Position numbers and translations under genes: made by a program. Shown one piece after another: positions 1 to 7,112 of a DNA stretch of 15,075 nucleotides. Each line of letters begins with the position of its first letter. Within the stretch, counting starts at the first letter, position 1. Origin of the DNA: Candidatus Neomicrothrix sp. UBA2131. Its GTDB lineage: Bacteria; Actinomycetota; Acidimicrobiia; Acidimicrobiales; MedAcidi-G1. The DNA lies in the NCBI GenBank assembly GCA_002329075.1, contig DCXR01000016.1:1-15075 (forward strand). The letters run 5' to 3'. The notes under the pieces were generated by a model. It ran no database searches, had not been told where the DNA came from, and worked only from the letters and a program-made list of their open reading frames with translations.

Positions 1-1385
1 ACGGCCACTGCAACGGCGGAAAGCGCCGGGATCGGCTTGAGCGGCCGGTCCACCAGCGGCACCCTGCGCCTGACCACCGGTTGCTCGACCAGGTAGAAAC
101 TGGCGGTCGACACGGCGAAGGTGATCGCCAGGTGCAGCCATATCAGGTTGTTGCCTTCGATCACATCGATGCCGGGAACCAGGCGGGCAGCCCGGGTGGG
201 CGTGACCAGCAGGTAGATCGGCCAGTGGTACAGGTAGAGGCCGTAGCTGATCTTTCCGACCCAGCGGATGATCGGTGACTCGAGGAACCAGTGCAGCGGA
301 CCCTTGGTGGCGCCGGCACAGCCGTACCAGAACCATCCGATGCCGACCCCGAGCAGGTACGGCCAGTGGTCGAATGGGGCGTTGCCGCGCACCACGCTCA
401 CGACCACCCATCCAGCGGTGAACATCGCGGCATACAGGGCGCCCAACTGGACCCGGTTACGGATCGGGGTGTCCGGCGCCGACAGGGAGGTCGGCAGCCA
501 CGCATGCCAGGCCGGCTCGGCCGGTTGTGCGACGCCGTAGACCATCACGCACGAAAGGGCGGCCACCAGCAGGAAGCCGCCGTGCTCGAACATCCAGGCG
601 CTCCGCTCCGAGATCTCGAAAATGGCCCAGGCGAAGAAGAACGTGGATGCATAGGCACCGGCCACCCACCAGAGTTGCGCCCGGCGTGTGCGGACCGGGC
701 CCCGCTGTCGCACGATGACGGCGAGGATGATGCCGGCAAACAGGGAATGCGCCCGGGTGTCCGTGCCGTAGTAGACGCGTGACGGGTCGCCACCGCCCGG
801 GTACAGGTGTCCCATCCACCAGGTCGAGGCGATTGTGCCGGCGACCATCGTCCAGAGGATCACCGAGTAGGCGTGCTTCCTGAAGAAGTGGAGGACGAAG
901 ATCAGGTACAGCGGGGCGAAGATGTAGAACTGCTCCTCGATCGAGAACGACCAGACGTGCCGAAGCGGTGAATACTGGAAGTCCTCGAAGTACGAGACGC
1001 CCGAGAAGATCTCGAACCAGTTGGCGCAGTAGGCCAGCGCCGAGACGATCGCCCCGGTCCAGCGTGGGTACTGGTCGACGGAGACGAACAGCATCAGGTA
1101 GAGGGTCAGGCCGCCGAGTGCCACGAACAGGGCAGGGAGCAGTCGACGTGCACGACGGCCGGCGTAGGCCTTGAGGTCGATGCGGCCGGTCTTCTCGAAC
1201 TCGTTGAGGGCGATCGAGATGATCAGGAAGCTCGACAGGGTGAAGAAGAGGTCGATGCCGAGGATGCCGCCCGAGACGGTGTCCGTGGCGGCGTGGTACA
1301 GCAGCGGGCCGATGACGACCCAGATGCCGCGGATCCCGTCGATCCCCGGTATGTAGGTGAAGGTGGGGCGCCCCTGTTCGGCCAT
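1..1385 (-). CDS. Acyltransferase-3 family membrane protein (OafA/YrhL-like), 3' end outside window
   Basis: Integral membrane acyltransferase expected to transfer an acyl group, usually acetyl, onto a cell-envelope glycan. 461 codons are visible and the frame is open to the window edge, so the C-terminus is missing. Seen: an N-terminal R19...H31 pair (GIRGIWVVIGPLLYH) matching the conserved Arg/His of the family, then GIDLFFTLSSFLI near 43-55, the basic GRRARRLLPAL loop near 76-86, HVWSFSIEEQFY at 143-154, and ISYGLYLYHWPIY in a late helix. Many hydrophobic helices follow the family's usual ten-helix plan. The last visible residues are past the membrane core, so a C-terminal SGNH-type domain may lie outside the window. 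The ATG has no good Shine-Dalgarno; an in-frame TTG three codons upstream is the only alternative before a stop. It follows the GT-C-like gene by 32 bases, so co-transcription is likely. The acceptor glycan cannot be told from sequence. Confidence 0.9.
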   Translation of the reverse strand, partial: MAEQGRPTFTYIPGIDGIRGIWVVIGPLLYHAATDTVSGGILGIDLFFTLSSFLIISIALNEFEKTGRIDLKAYAGRRARRLLPALFVALGGLTLYLMLFVSVDQYPRWTGAIVSALAYCANWFEIFSGVSYFEDFQYSPLRHVWSFSIEEQFYIFAPLYLIFVLHFFRKHAYSVILWTMVAGTIASTWWMGHLYPGGGDPSRVYYGTDTRAHSLFAGIILAVIVRQRGPVRTRRAQLWWVAGAYASTFFFAWAIFEISERSAWMFEHGGFLLVAALSCVMVYGVAQPAEPAWHAWLPTSLSAPDTPIRNRVQLGALYAAMFTAGWVVVSVVRGNAPFDHWPYLLGVGIGWFWYGCAGATKGPLHWFLESPIIRWVGKISYGLYLYHWPIYLLVTPTRAARLVPGIDVIEGNNLIWLHLAITFAVSTASFYLVEQPVVRRRVPLVDRPLKPIPALSAVAVA

Positions 1386-1417
1386 GACTTGCAAACGCTA
1401 CCGCCGGGTGTTCGGGC

Positions 1418-3016
1418 TCAGGAGGAGCGTTCCCCGCAAGGAACCAGCAGCACGTGGAATGGCGACGACCACACCTCGCAGAAGCGGTCGGCGGCGACCC
1501 GGGCCGGTTCGGGCGCGCCCGGCTCGACCGAGGTGTTGGGCTCCGACCAGCCGTCGAACCGGTCCGTGAGGATCAGCAGGTCGGCGTTGGCCAACTCGCC
1601 GGCCAGCGTGCCGCCGGGACGGTTTGCAAGCCCGGGGTTCATCTCCAGGTGGCGGCTGGCCGGCACCAGGTCGGGGAGCAGGAAGTAGAGGAAGGTCTCG
1701 GAATAGTTGGTGCGGGTCAGGTCGACGGGACCGACGAACACCGAGTCGCCGGGTTCGGTCCGGGCGTCGACCTCGGCCAGAAGCGCATCGAGTTCGGCGG
1801 CGAACGCCTCGTCGCCCACGGGCAGCGTCCGGCCGGCATGGGTGACCGAAGGCGTCGACCATGTGGCCGCCCGCTCGGTGAAGGCGTCGACAGTGAAGCG
1901 CCCCAGATGGTGTGGCGCCACGGCGAACAGCAGCCCCACTACTGCGAGTAGGGAGAGTGGCGCCGCCAGGTGGCGACGGGACAGCGGCAGGCGGCGCCCG
2001 AACGCCACGGCCAGGGCGACCGTTGCGATGGCGAAGACGTAGCCGCCGACGAACTTGAGGTGGTTTGGACTGGGCCGCTGCATCACCATCGGGACGATCG
2101 CGATGCCGACCAGCGCCAGGGTCGTGAACCGACGTCGGTGCGGGATCCGCCAGAGTCTGGGCAGCAGGACCATGCCCACCGCCACGAGGAGTAGCAGCCA
2201 GAACACAGCGGCGACCTGTGCCGGCCGGGACAGCCCGGGCCACGGGTCCGGACCACGGAGCATGTCGTCCAGGCGGGCGAACATGTCGGCGCTCTCCGAC
2301 GGGTCCGGCGGAAGTGGGAGCCGACGGCCGGAGCGGAGTCGGAACACCGGATCGACGACCACCCCCTCGAACAACGCCACCGGGCCCACCAGCACGAGGT
2401 GCAACAGGAACGGCGACAGTCCGCTGACCAGGCCGGTGGCTAGACGGCGGCGGCGTGCCCGGGTGGTGTGCCATGCCTCGGTGGCCAGCACCAGCAGGAC
2501 CGCCGGGGCGAGCACGACCTGGTGGAACACGGCCAGGCCGAGCAGCCCGGCACCGACCGCAGACGACCGACGTGCTCCACCGTCGAGCACCAGGGCGGTT
2601 CCGGCGACCAGAAGCGCCAGGCCGCACAGCCACGAGTAGGCGAACAGGCCGAAGGGAGCCACCAGCACCCAGGTGGTGAGCGCCGCAGCGGTCGCCGTGC
2701 CCCGACCCCAGGGTCGGGCCATGCGGTACAGGCCCCAGAGCAGCACCACCCGGTAGGCGAGGCCGACCAGTCGTTCGACGAGCACGGATGGACCCAGCGA
2801 CCAGAAGGCGGCGCCGACCACCCACACGTTGCCCGGCGGGTACAGGTATTCGAAGTCGCCGTTCGGCCAGCGACCGTCGAGGAGCAGGTCGGCGACGACG
2901 AGGACATTGCCCTCTTCCATGGCTGTGGCACCCATGGCCAGCATCCCCGGGAGGGGGATGAGGACGGCGGCAGCGGTGACCAGGAAGGGCAGCGCACGTA
3001 CGAGTCTCGCCCCCAC
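1418..3016 (-). CDS. GT-C-like polytopic membrane protein, putative glycosyltransferase
   Basis: 532-residue integral membrane protein with roughly ten hydrophobic segments and a soluble C-terminal part of about 130 residues. After the first helix comes an acidic loop, MEEGNVLVVADLLLDG, followed by NGDFEYLYPPG (about residues 52-62). This is the type of loop seen in GT-C enzymes that use lipid-linked sugar donors (GT39/GT87/ArnT-like), where the acidic residues sit at the active site. The soluble tail contains GDSVFVGPVDL and ADLLILTDR, like the extracytoplasmic tails of such proteins. The frame is open upstream to 3328, but that part is low-complexity and overlaps the leader of the divergent gene. 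I chose the GTG at 3016 because the first helix starts directly after it and a TANNNT box lies 9 bases upstream, as in leaderless genes. It shares an operon with the downstream acyltransferase, suggesting joint envelope-glycan work. Donor and acceptor are unknown; a non-enzymatic membrane protein is possible. Confidence 0.7.
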   Translation of the reverse strand: MGARLVRALPFLVTAAAVLIPLPGMLAMGATAMEEGNVLVVADLLLDGRWPNGDFEYLYPPGNVWVVGAAFWSLGPSVLVERLVGLAYRVVLLWGLYRMARPWGRGTATAAALTTWVLVAPFGLFAYSWLCGLALLVAGTALVLDGGARRSSAVGAGLLGLAVFHQVVLAPAVLLVLATEAWHTTRARRRRLATGLVSGLSPFLLHLVLVGPVALFEGVVVDPVFRLRSGRRLPLPPDPSESADMFARLDDMLRGPDPWPGLSRPAQVAAVFWLLLLVAVGMVLLPRLWRIPHRRRFTTLALVGIAIVPMVMQRPSPNHLKFVGGYVFAIATVALAVAFGRRLPLSRRHLAAPLSLLAVVGLLFAVAPHHLGRFTVDAFTERAATWSTPSVTHAGRTLPVGDEAFAAELDALLAEVDARTEPGDSVFVGPVDLTRTNYSETFLYFLLPDLVPASRHLEMNPGLANRPGGTLAGELANADLLILTDRFDGWSEPNTSVEPGAPEPARVAADRFCEVWSSPFHVLLVPCGERSS

Positions 3017-3024
3017 GGGGTGCA

Positions 3025-3030
3025 AGTCTA
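3025..3030 (-). promoter_or_regulatory. Candidate -10 box for the GT-C/acyltransferase operon
   Basis: TAGACT on the minus strand fits the actinobacterial TANNNT -10 consensus. It ends 8 bases before the GTG chosen as start, so transcription would begin at or next to the start codon, and no Shine-Dalgarno is present. No convincing -35 is seen. A short hairpin (CCCGG, six-base loop, CCGGG, at 3040-3055) lies just upstream. Confidence 0.35.
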
Positions 3031-3177
3031 GGCGTGGTACCCGGATCGACCCGGGCGGCCTGGTCCGGCCCGGCTCTGGCGATCGGGACGCGTCGAGGCT
3101 ACGGTCACGCACCCACGGACGACGAGGCCGACGACACCCGGGGGGACCCCGACGAGGGGGCTCGACCGGCCGCCGGC

Positions 3178-3187
3178 GGAGGAGGTG
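3178..3187 (+). promoter_or_regulatory. Strong ribosome binding site deciding the EF-G2 start
   Basis: GGAGGAGGTG lies four bases before the ATG at 3192. It fixes the start even though the frame is open for about 360 bases upstream. The leader between 3017 and here is GC-rich with small hairpins (for example CCCC-GACGA-GGGG at 3147-3159) and a weak TACGGT -10 candidate at 3100. I recognise no riboswitch in it. Confidence 0.8.
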
Positions 3188-3191
3188 CCAC

Positions 3192-5243
3192 ATGAAGGCG
3201 TTCACGCCTGACCGGATCCGGAACGTAGCGCTGGTGGGTCCGCCCGGATCGGGCAAGACCTCGCTGGCAGAGGCGATGCTGTTCCGGGCCGGTGCCCTGC
3301 CACGGGTCGGAACCGTCGAGGACGGCACGACCGTCTGCGATCACGAGCCCGAGGAGAAGTCCTCCGGCCACTCGCTGACCACGGCGCTCGCCGTCCTGGA
3401 ATGGAAGGACCACAAGATAAACCTGCTCGACACGCCGGGCACCTTCGACTTCGCCGGTGAGGCCGTTGGAGCCGTGCACGCTGCCGACCTCGCCGTATTC
3501 GTGATCGATGCATCCAGCGGCCTCGACCACGCCACCGTGGTGCTCTGGCGCCAGGCCGCCGAACGGGGCACCCCCCGCCTCGTGTTCGTCAACAAGCTCG
3601 ACCGTGAGCACACCAGTTTCGAGTCGGTGCTCGCAGAACTCCAGGCTGCCTTCGGCTCGGGCGTGGCACCGCTCGAGATCCCGATAGGCGAGGCGGGGTC
3701 GTTCCACGGCATCGCCGACCTGCTCACCGACAAGGCCTGGATCTACGACAGTGGCCATGCCGAATTGGGTGAGATCCCCGAGGAGATGAAGGCCCGCGAG
3801 GCCCAGATCCACGAATCGCTGGTCGAGAACATCGTCGTCGCCGACGACGACCTCCTCGAGCACTACCTGGGCGGCGGTGTACCCGCCTTGGAGGAACTCG
3901 AGAGGGTGTTCGGCAACGGCGTCGCCTCGGGAAATGTGTTCCCGGTGGTGTGCGGGTCGGCAACCATTCCGATCGCCGTCGACCGATTGTGCAACTACAT
4001 CGTCGAGGTCGGACCCTCCCCGCAGGACCGCCCGGCAGTACCCGTCGCCATCGGTGGGATGTCGGTCGACGTCACGCCGGATCCGGACGCCGACACGCTG
4101 GTCCAGGTGTTCAAGACGTCCGTCGATCCCTACCTGGGACACATGTCGTACTTCCGTGTCCTGGCAGGCACCGTCACGAAGGACGCAACGTTGGTCAACG
4201 GGCGCACCGGTGACTCCGAGCGCTTCCGGGGGATCATGACAGTGCAGGGTGGTGAGTCGGTCGACGTGACGGTGCTGCAGGCCGGCGACATCGGCGTCGT
4301 CACCAAGCTCCATGCCACGCTCACCGGCGACACGCTCTCCTCGGCCGGCCGGGCAGCGGCCCCCGCCATCGAGTTCCCGCCGGCCGTGCTCTCGTGGGCC
4401 GTGTCACCCCGGAGCCGCAACGACGAGGACAAGATGGCCGAGGCGCTTCACCGGATCCTCGATGAGGACCCGGTACTCGAGATGCGCCGTGACGACGAGA
4501 CGCGCCAGACGCTCCTCGCCGGGCTCGGCGAGACCCACCTGCGGTCGGTGCTGTCGCGCATGGAGCGCAAGTTCGGGGTCCACGTCGACACCGAAGACGT
4601 ACGCGTCGCCTACCGGGAGACCATCCAGACGACCGCCGAGGCCGATGGCCGCTACAAGAAGCAGTCGGGTGGCCACGGCCAGTTCGGGGTGGCGTCCGTT
4701 CGGATCGAGCCGCTCGGTAGTGGCACCGGCTTCGAGTTCGTCAACGAGGTGACCGGCGGGGTGATCCCGCGCCAGTACATCACAGCCGTCGAGGCCGGGA
4801 TCGTCGAGGGCATGGCCCAGGGTGGCGGATCGGGCTATCCGGTCGTCGACGTGCTCGCTGCCGTGTACGACGGCAAGGCCCACTCAGTCGACTCGTCGGA
4901 GATGAGCTTCAAGATGGCCGGGAAGTTGGCCTTCCAGGAGGCACTCGTCAAGGCCAGGTCCGTGGTGCTCGAGCCGGTTGCCGCCGTGGAGGTCACCGCC
5001 CCGGGGGAATGTCTCGGCGACGTCATGGGCGACCTCTCCTCCCGCCGTGCCACGGTGCAGGGTTCGGAGATCGACCGGTGGGGCGACCAGGTGGTCAGCG
5101 CCCTGGTTCCCGAGGCCGAGCTGGTGCGCTACGCCATCGACCTGCGGTCGCTGACCGGTGGCCGGGGTAGGTTCACGGCCGTTCACGACCACTACGCACG
5201 TGTTCCCCCCGGGACCAGTGTCCCAGAGCCCCCCGGGCGTTAG
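3192..5243 (+). CDS. fusA2: Elongation factor G-like GTPase, EF-G2 class
   Basis: 683-residue translational GTPase with the full EF-G layout. The G domain has P-loop GPPGSGKTS (16-24), DTPGT (80-84), NKLD (134-137) and the G5 motif CGSAT (254-258). A domain II beta-barrel (about 300-385) and domains III-V follow, with KQSGGHGQFG (490-499) in domain IV and LSSRRATVQGS (615-625) in domain V. The sequence closely resembles mycobacterial FusA2/EF-G2, including GTTVCD and KAHSVDSS, rather than housekeeping EF-G. Switch II reads DTPGT where canonical EF-G has DTPGH, so the catalytic His is Thr, and switch I lacks the usual RGITI motif (HSLTTAL instead). EF-G2 of M. smegmatis is reported to bind GTP but to lack ribosome-stimulated GTPase activity; the same may hold here by inference. 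It probably acts in the cytoplasm on the ribosome, under stress or as a recycling or back-up factor. It is a single gene, convergent with the amidohydrolase 36 bases downstream. Confidence 0.93.
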   Translation: MKAFTPDRIRNVALVGPPGSGKTSLAEAMLFRAGALPRVGTVEDGTTVCDHEPEEKSSGHSLTTALAVLEWKDHKINLLDTPGTFDFAGEAVGAVHAADLAVFVIDASSGLDHATVVLWRQAAERGTPRLVFVNKLDREHTSFESVLAELQAAFGSGVAPLEIPIGEAGSFHGIADLLTDKAWIYDSGHAELGEIPEEMKAREAQIHESLVENIVVADDDLLEHYLGGGVPALEELERVFGNGVASGNVFPVVCGSATIPIAVDRLCNYIVEVGPSPQDRPAVPVAIGGMSVDVTPDPDADTLVQVFKTSVDPYLGHMSYFRVLAGTVTKDATLVNGRTGDSERFRGIMTVQGGESVDVTVLQAGDIGVVTKLHATLTGDTLSSAGRAAAPAIEFPPAVLSWAVSPRSRNDEDKMAEALHRILDEDPVLEMRRDDETRQTLLAGLGETHLRSVLSRMERKFGVHVDTEDVRVAYRETIQTTAEADGRYKKQSGGHGQFGVASVRIEPLGSGTGFEFVNEVTGGVIPRQYITAVEAGIVEGMAQGGGSGYPVVDVLAAVYDGKAHSVDSSEMSFKMAGKLAFQEALVKARSVVLEPVAAVEVTAPGECLGDVMGDLSSRRATVQGSEIDRWGDQVVSALVPEAELVRYAIDLRSLTGGRGRFTAVHDHYARVPPGTSVPEPPGR

Positions 5244-5279
5244 AAGGGCGGGCGTCGGCCCGGGGTCGGGGGGCGCCGA

Positions 5280-7016
5280 TCAGGCATCGGCGGGGATGGG
5301 CACCGTGTCGGTGTGGGTGCCCGAGCGCAGCACGGTGCCGGCGAGTGCCTCGGTGTGGGCACCGTCAACGACGGCCAGCGTGCCGTTTACGTAGACCCGT
5401 TCGATGCCGACGGGTGCCGCCATGAGCCGCGGGCTGTCGCCGGGAAGGTCGAACTCGAGGTGGAGTTCGCCGGCGCCGATGACCTCAGGATCGAACACGA
5501 CGAGGTCGGCGTGCCAGCCCTCTGCCACCCTGCCGCGCTCGCGAAGGCCGAAGAAGCGGGCAGGTACGTCGGTCATGTGGGCGATGGCCGACTCGACGCT
5601 GGCCAGTTGCCGACCCCGAATACAGTCGGCCAGCCACTCTGTGGTGTAGGAGGCGCCGGCCATGCGGTCGAGGTGGGCGCCGGCGTCCGAGCCGCCGATC
5701 ATTACGTGGTCGTGGTCCCAGACTGCCTGGCGCATCAGCCAGCTGGCCGGGTCGTCGTCGGTGGGGCCGGGCCACAGCACGGTGCGCAGGTCGTCGGCGA
5801 GAACGATGTCGAGCAGGGCGTAGAAGTCGCGGACGCCGCGTTCGCGGGCGATGTCGCCGATCAGGCGACCCTTGAGGCCCTCGTTCTCGGGCGAGTAGGT
5901 GTCGCCGATGCGATAGAGGCCCCATCCGGTGAGTCGTGAGAAGACGCCGGCGTCGGGAGAGGCGGCCCGTGTCTCGAGGTGGCGACGGGTATCGGGGTCG
6001 GTCAGGGCCGCCACCTTCTCATCGTGGGGGAGGTCCATGACCTCGCCCCAGTCGGGGAGCAGGTTGAGGGCGCAGAAGGTGTGGAAGTGCATGTTCATGC
6101 CGACGAGGATCGGCATGGTCAGGGCCATTGCCCTGCCGCCCCGCTCGGCAACCTGTTCGCAGGCTGCAACTTGGTTGCGGTAGTCATCGGGTCGTGCGGA
6201 GTCGACGGTGAGGACGTTCCAGTTGAGGGGTCGGCGGCCGGCGAGCGACATGCGGGCCATCAGGTCGACCTCGTCGTCGCGGAAGCCGTCCATGCATCCG
6301 TCGGCGACCCATTCGAGCGAGGTGCCTGGATGGTCGGCGACGACCGACGACAGTGCGACGACCTCGTCGGCTGCGGCGACACGTGACGGTATGGGTGCGC
6401 CTTCACCGTCGCTGTGCGTGTAGGAGCGGCTGGTCGAGAAGCCCAGGGCGCCGGCCTCCAGTCCCTGGTGGAGGAGATGTTGCATCTCGGAGATCTCGAC
6501 GTCGGTGGCCTCGCGGCCGACGGCGTCGTCCTTCATGACCGTGCGGCGCAGGGCGCAGTGGCCGACCATGGCGGCGATGTTGACCCCGATGTTCCTGTCG
6601 AGGCGGGCGAGATAGTCGGCCGTCGAACGCCAGTTCCAGTCGACGCCGACCGTCAGGGCGGCCGGTGACATGCCCTCGACCTTGACCATCATGGCGCCGA
6701 TGTACGCGGCGTCCGAATCGTCACCGATCGGGGCCAGCGAGAAGCCGCAGTTTCCCATGACCATGCTCGTGACGCCGTGCAGGCTCGACGGCGTGGCCCA
6801 GGGGTCCCAGAGGATCTGGGCGTCGTAGTGGGTGTGGGGATCGACGAAGCCGGGGCAGACGACCTTCCCGGTGGCGTCGAGGGTTTCGGTGGCCGGGGCG
6901 CCGGCGAGGTCGCCGATGGCGGCGATGCGCCCGCTGGTTACCCCCACGTCGGCACGCATGCCGGGTGTGCCCGTGCCGTCGATCATCGTGCCGCCGGTGA
7001 TGAGCAGGTCGAACAT
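5280..7016 (-). CDS. D-aminoacylase-type amidohydrolase (N-acyl-D-amino-acid deacylase family)
   Basis: 578-residue cytoplasmic metal hydrolase of the COG3653/D-aminoacylase group, expected to hydrolyse an N-acyl or related amide bond. Seen: beta-sandwich start LLITGGTMIDGTGTPG, DPHTHYDAQ (59-67; metal His61 and His63), GNCGFS with Cys90 at the metal-bridging position, MVGHCALR with His153, GGSDAGAH (441-448) with the catalytic Asp444, and a C-terminal return to the sandwich (GWHADLVVFDP...VYVNGTL). The length is somewhat above classical D-aminoacylases (about 480-500). Unusually, the strands expected to carry the two further metal His residues read PLNWNVLTV (263-271) and MALTMPILVGM (297-307), without His in the expected places. 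Either a different metal set is used (His310/His312 are nearby) or the substrate differs. The ATG sits directly behind a -10 box, fitting leaderless expression. It is divergent from the GH3 gene with an operator-like repeat between them. Family is certain, substrate unknown. Confidence 0.88.
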   Translation of the reverse strand: MFDLLITGGTMIDGTGTPGMRADVGVTSGRIAAIGDLAGAPATETLDATGKVVCPGFVDPHTHYDAQILWDPWATPSSLHGVTSMVMGNCGFSLAPIGDDSDAAYIGAMMVKVEGMSPAALTVGVDWNWRSTADYLARLDRNIGVNIAAMVGHCALRRTVMKDDAVGREATDVEISEMQHLLHQGLEAGALGFSTSRSYTHSDGEGAPIPSRVAAADEVVALSSVVADHPGTSLEWVADGCMDGFRDDEVDLMARMSLAGRRPLNWNVLTVDSARPDDYRNQVAACEQVAERGGRAMALTMPILVGMNMHFHTFCALNLLPDWGEVMDLPHDEKVAALTDPDTRRHLETRAASPDAGVFSRLTGWGLYRIGDTYSPENEGLKGRLIGDIARERGVRDFYALLDIVLADDLRTVLWPGPTDDDPASWLMRQAVWDHDHVMIGGSDAGAHLDRMAGASYTTEWLADCIRGRQLASVESAIAHMTDVPARFFGLRERGRVAEGWHADLVVFDPEVIGAGELHLEFDLPGDSPRLMAAPVGIERVYVNGTLAVVDGAHTEALAGTVLRSGTHTDTVPIPADA

Positions 7017-7023
7017 GGCCGTG

Positions 7024-7029
7024 AGGGTA
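7024..7029 (-). promoter_or_regulatory. Candidate -10 box for the amidohydrolase gene
   Basis: TACCCT on the minus strand fits TANNNT and ends 7 bases before the ATG at 7016. The predicted transcript would start at the start codon or one base before it. There is no Shine-Dalgarno in front of the ATG, which supports a leaderless mRNA. The expected -35 zone overlaps the inverted repeat at 7049-7067. Confidence 0.5.
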
Positions 7030-7048
7030 CTCGTCGCACCCGGTTGAC

Positions 7049-7067
7049 ACCTGACGGGGTGTCAGGT
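7049..7067. promoter_or_regulatory. Perfect inverted repeat, candidate operator between divergent genes
   Basis: ACCTGAC-GGGGT-GTCAGGT is a perfect 7-base inverted repeat with a 5-base spacer. A second, overlapping one, GACACC-TGACGG-GGTGTC, spans 7046-7063. The 19-base size and odd spacer are typical of sites for dimeric TetR- or GntR-type repressors. It sits about 20-38 bases upstream of the -10 box of the amidohydrolase, over its -35 zone, and about 45 bases before the GH3 start, so it could control both genes. No regulator gene is in the window. Confidence 0.5.
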
Positions 7068-7098
7068 TTCCCGGATGGCAGTTCCTGCCTGTCGATGC

Positions 7099-7103
7099 GG
7101 GAG
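7099..7103 (+). promoter_or_regulatory. Ribosome binding site choosing the GH3 start
   Basis: GGGAG lies nine bases before the ATG at 7113. The in-frame ATG at 7095 has no purine-rich sequence in front of it, so the later start is preferred. Confidence 0.55.
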
Positions 7104-7112
7104 TATCGGTGG

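Noticed and set aside
1398..2825. Long open frame of 475 codons on the minus strand
   Set aside because: It lies in another frame over the GT-C-like gene, is very rich in Arg, Pro and Gly, and has no hydrophobic segments or motifs: a high-GC shadow.
2829..3191. N-terminal extension of the EF-G2 frame by 121 codons
   Set aside because: It overlaps the opposite gene, is low-complexity Arg/Ser/Gly, and the strong GGAGGAGGTG before the ATG at 3192 decides the start.
3105..4313. 402-codon open frame on the minus strand over EF-G2
   Set aside because: It is antisense to a gene with all translational-GTPase motifs, and its composition (many His, Asp, Val, Gly) is that of a reverse-frame shadow.
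5211..5279. Terminator between EF-G2 and the amidohydrolase
   Set aside because: There is a perfect GGGAC-CAGT-GTCCC hairpin, but it is short, inside the coding end of EF-G2 and lacks a following U-run. The 36-base gap is just G/C-rich.
7044..7049. Perfect TTGACA as a plus-strand -35 for the GH3 gene
   Set aside because: No acceptable -10 box lies 16-19 bases downstream (TTTCCC and neighbours). It is more simply part of the inverted-repeat region.
6777..7112. N-terminal extension of the GH3 frame
   Set aside because: It runs through the start of the divergent amidohydrolase and its promoter. GH3 homology begins just after the ATG at 7113.
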